This document shows, one piece after another, positions 8,821 through 8,850 of a stretch of DNA of 8,850 nt (position 1 is the first letter of the stretch; every line of letters starts with the position of its first letter). The notes beneath the pieces are model-generated. The model made no database searches. It was not told the origin of the DNA and was given only the letters and a program-made list of their open reading frames with translations. The DNA comes from Pseudomonadota bacterium. GTDB taxonomy: Bacteria > Pseudomonadota > Gammaproteobacteria > Steroidobacterales > Steroidobacteraceae. The stretch spans positions 1 through 8,850 of the forward strand of contig QGUX01000141.1 of assembly GCA_003242275.1 (NCBI GenBank), read 5' to 3'. The position numbers were made by a program, and so were the translations under genes.

Positions 8821-8850
8821 AAACAAAAAAACAGAATAAAAAACAAAACA
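8821..8850 (+). other. A-rich tail after the adapter (non-genomic artefact)
   Basis: The final 30 bases are mostly A with scattered C, one G and one T, beginning AAACAAAAAAACAG. This follows immediately after the P7 end, where Illumina instruments commonly return poly-A when reading past the end of the molecule. It contrasts sharply with the roughly 70% GC of the rest of the window and holds no gene or regulatory signal. Confidence 0.9.

Noticed and set aside
6520..8826. A 768-codon open minus-strand frame across MscS, DUF2383 and glgX
   Set aside because: It crosses three supported genes, shows no family features, and its 5' end lies in the non-genomic A-rich tail.

Overview
This is a GC-rich (roughly 70%) bacterial contig of ordinary chromosomal genes. 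SlyX, Hsp15 (HslR), a YhhW-type pirin, a GlgX-type debranching enzyme and an MscS channel together suggest a proteobacterium, most likely a GC-rich gammaproteobacterium or a close betaproteobacterium. No gene here fixes the genus. I see no RNA gene, insertion sequence, phage gene, CRISPR array or plasmid function.

Layout from left to right. A small minus-strand gene runs off the left edge (1-106). Next is hslR (262-666, minus), divergent from a plus-strand pair in which a thioredoxin (806-1144) overlaps a pirin (1141-2016) by 4 bases. The pirin converges on a minus-strand pair, slyX (3446-3649) followed by a DHA2-type MFS exporter (2030-3439). A cytoplasmic GAF-PAS-GAF histidine kinase (3892-6036, plus) diverges from slyX. 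It converges on an MscS-family channel (6069-7424, minus). A DUF2383/PA2169-type four-helix protein (7609-8082, plus) diverges from the channel and is followed after 3 bases by the start of a glycogen debranching enzyme gene (8086 onward).

The most surprising stretch is the right end. Positions 8755-8820 align without gaps, over exactly the expected 66 bases, to an error-rich Illumina Nextera read-through: transposase end plus i7-side adapter, an 8-base index, then the P7 flow-cell sequence. An A-rich tail (8821-8850) follows, as is typical of reading past the end of a library molecule. The last 96 bases are therefore almost certainly not genomic, and the bases just before them look degraded. 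The apparent short GlgX with its own stop codon is an artefact: its stop lies in the index, and the genomic gene simply runs off the contig.

Functionally the window is housekeeping, stress and envelope material: heat-shock ribosome rescue (Hsp15), thiol redox (thioredoxin, possibly with pirin), drug or metabolite efflux, an orphan sensor kinase, osmotic protection (MscS) and glycogen breakdown. I find no convincing undescribed system. The adapter remnant is the observation that most changes how the window should be read.
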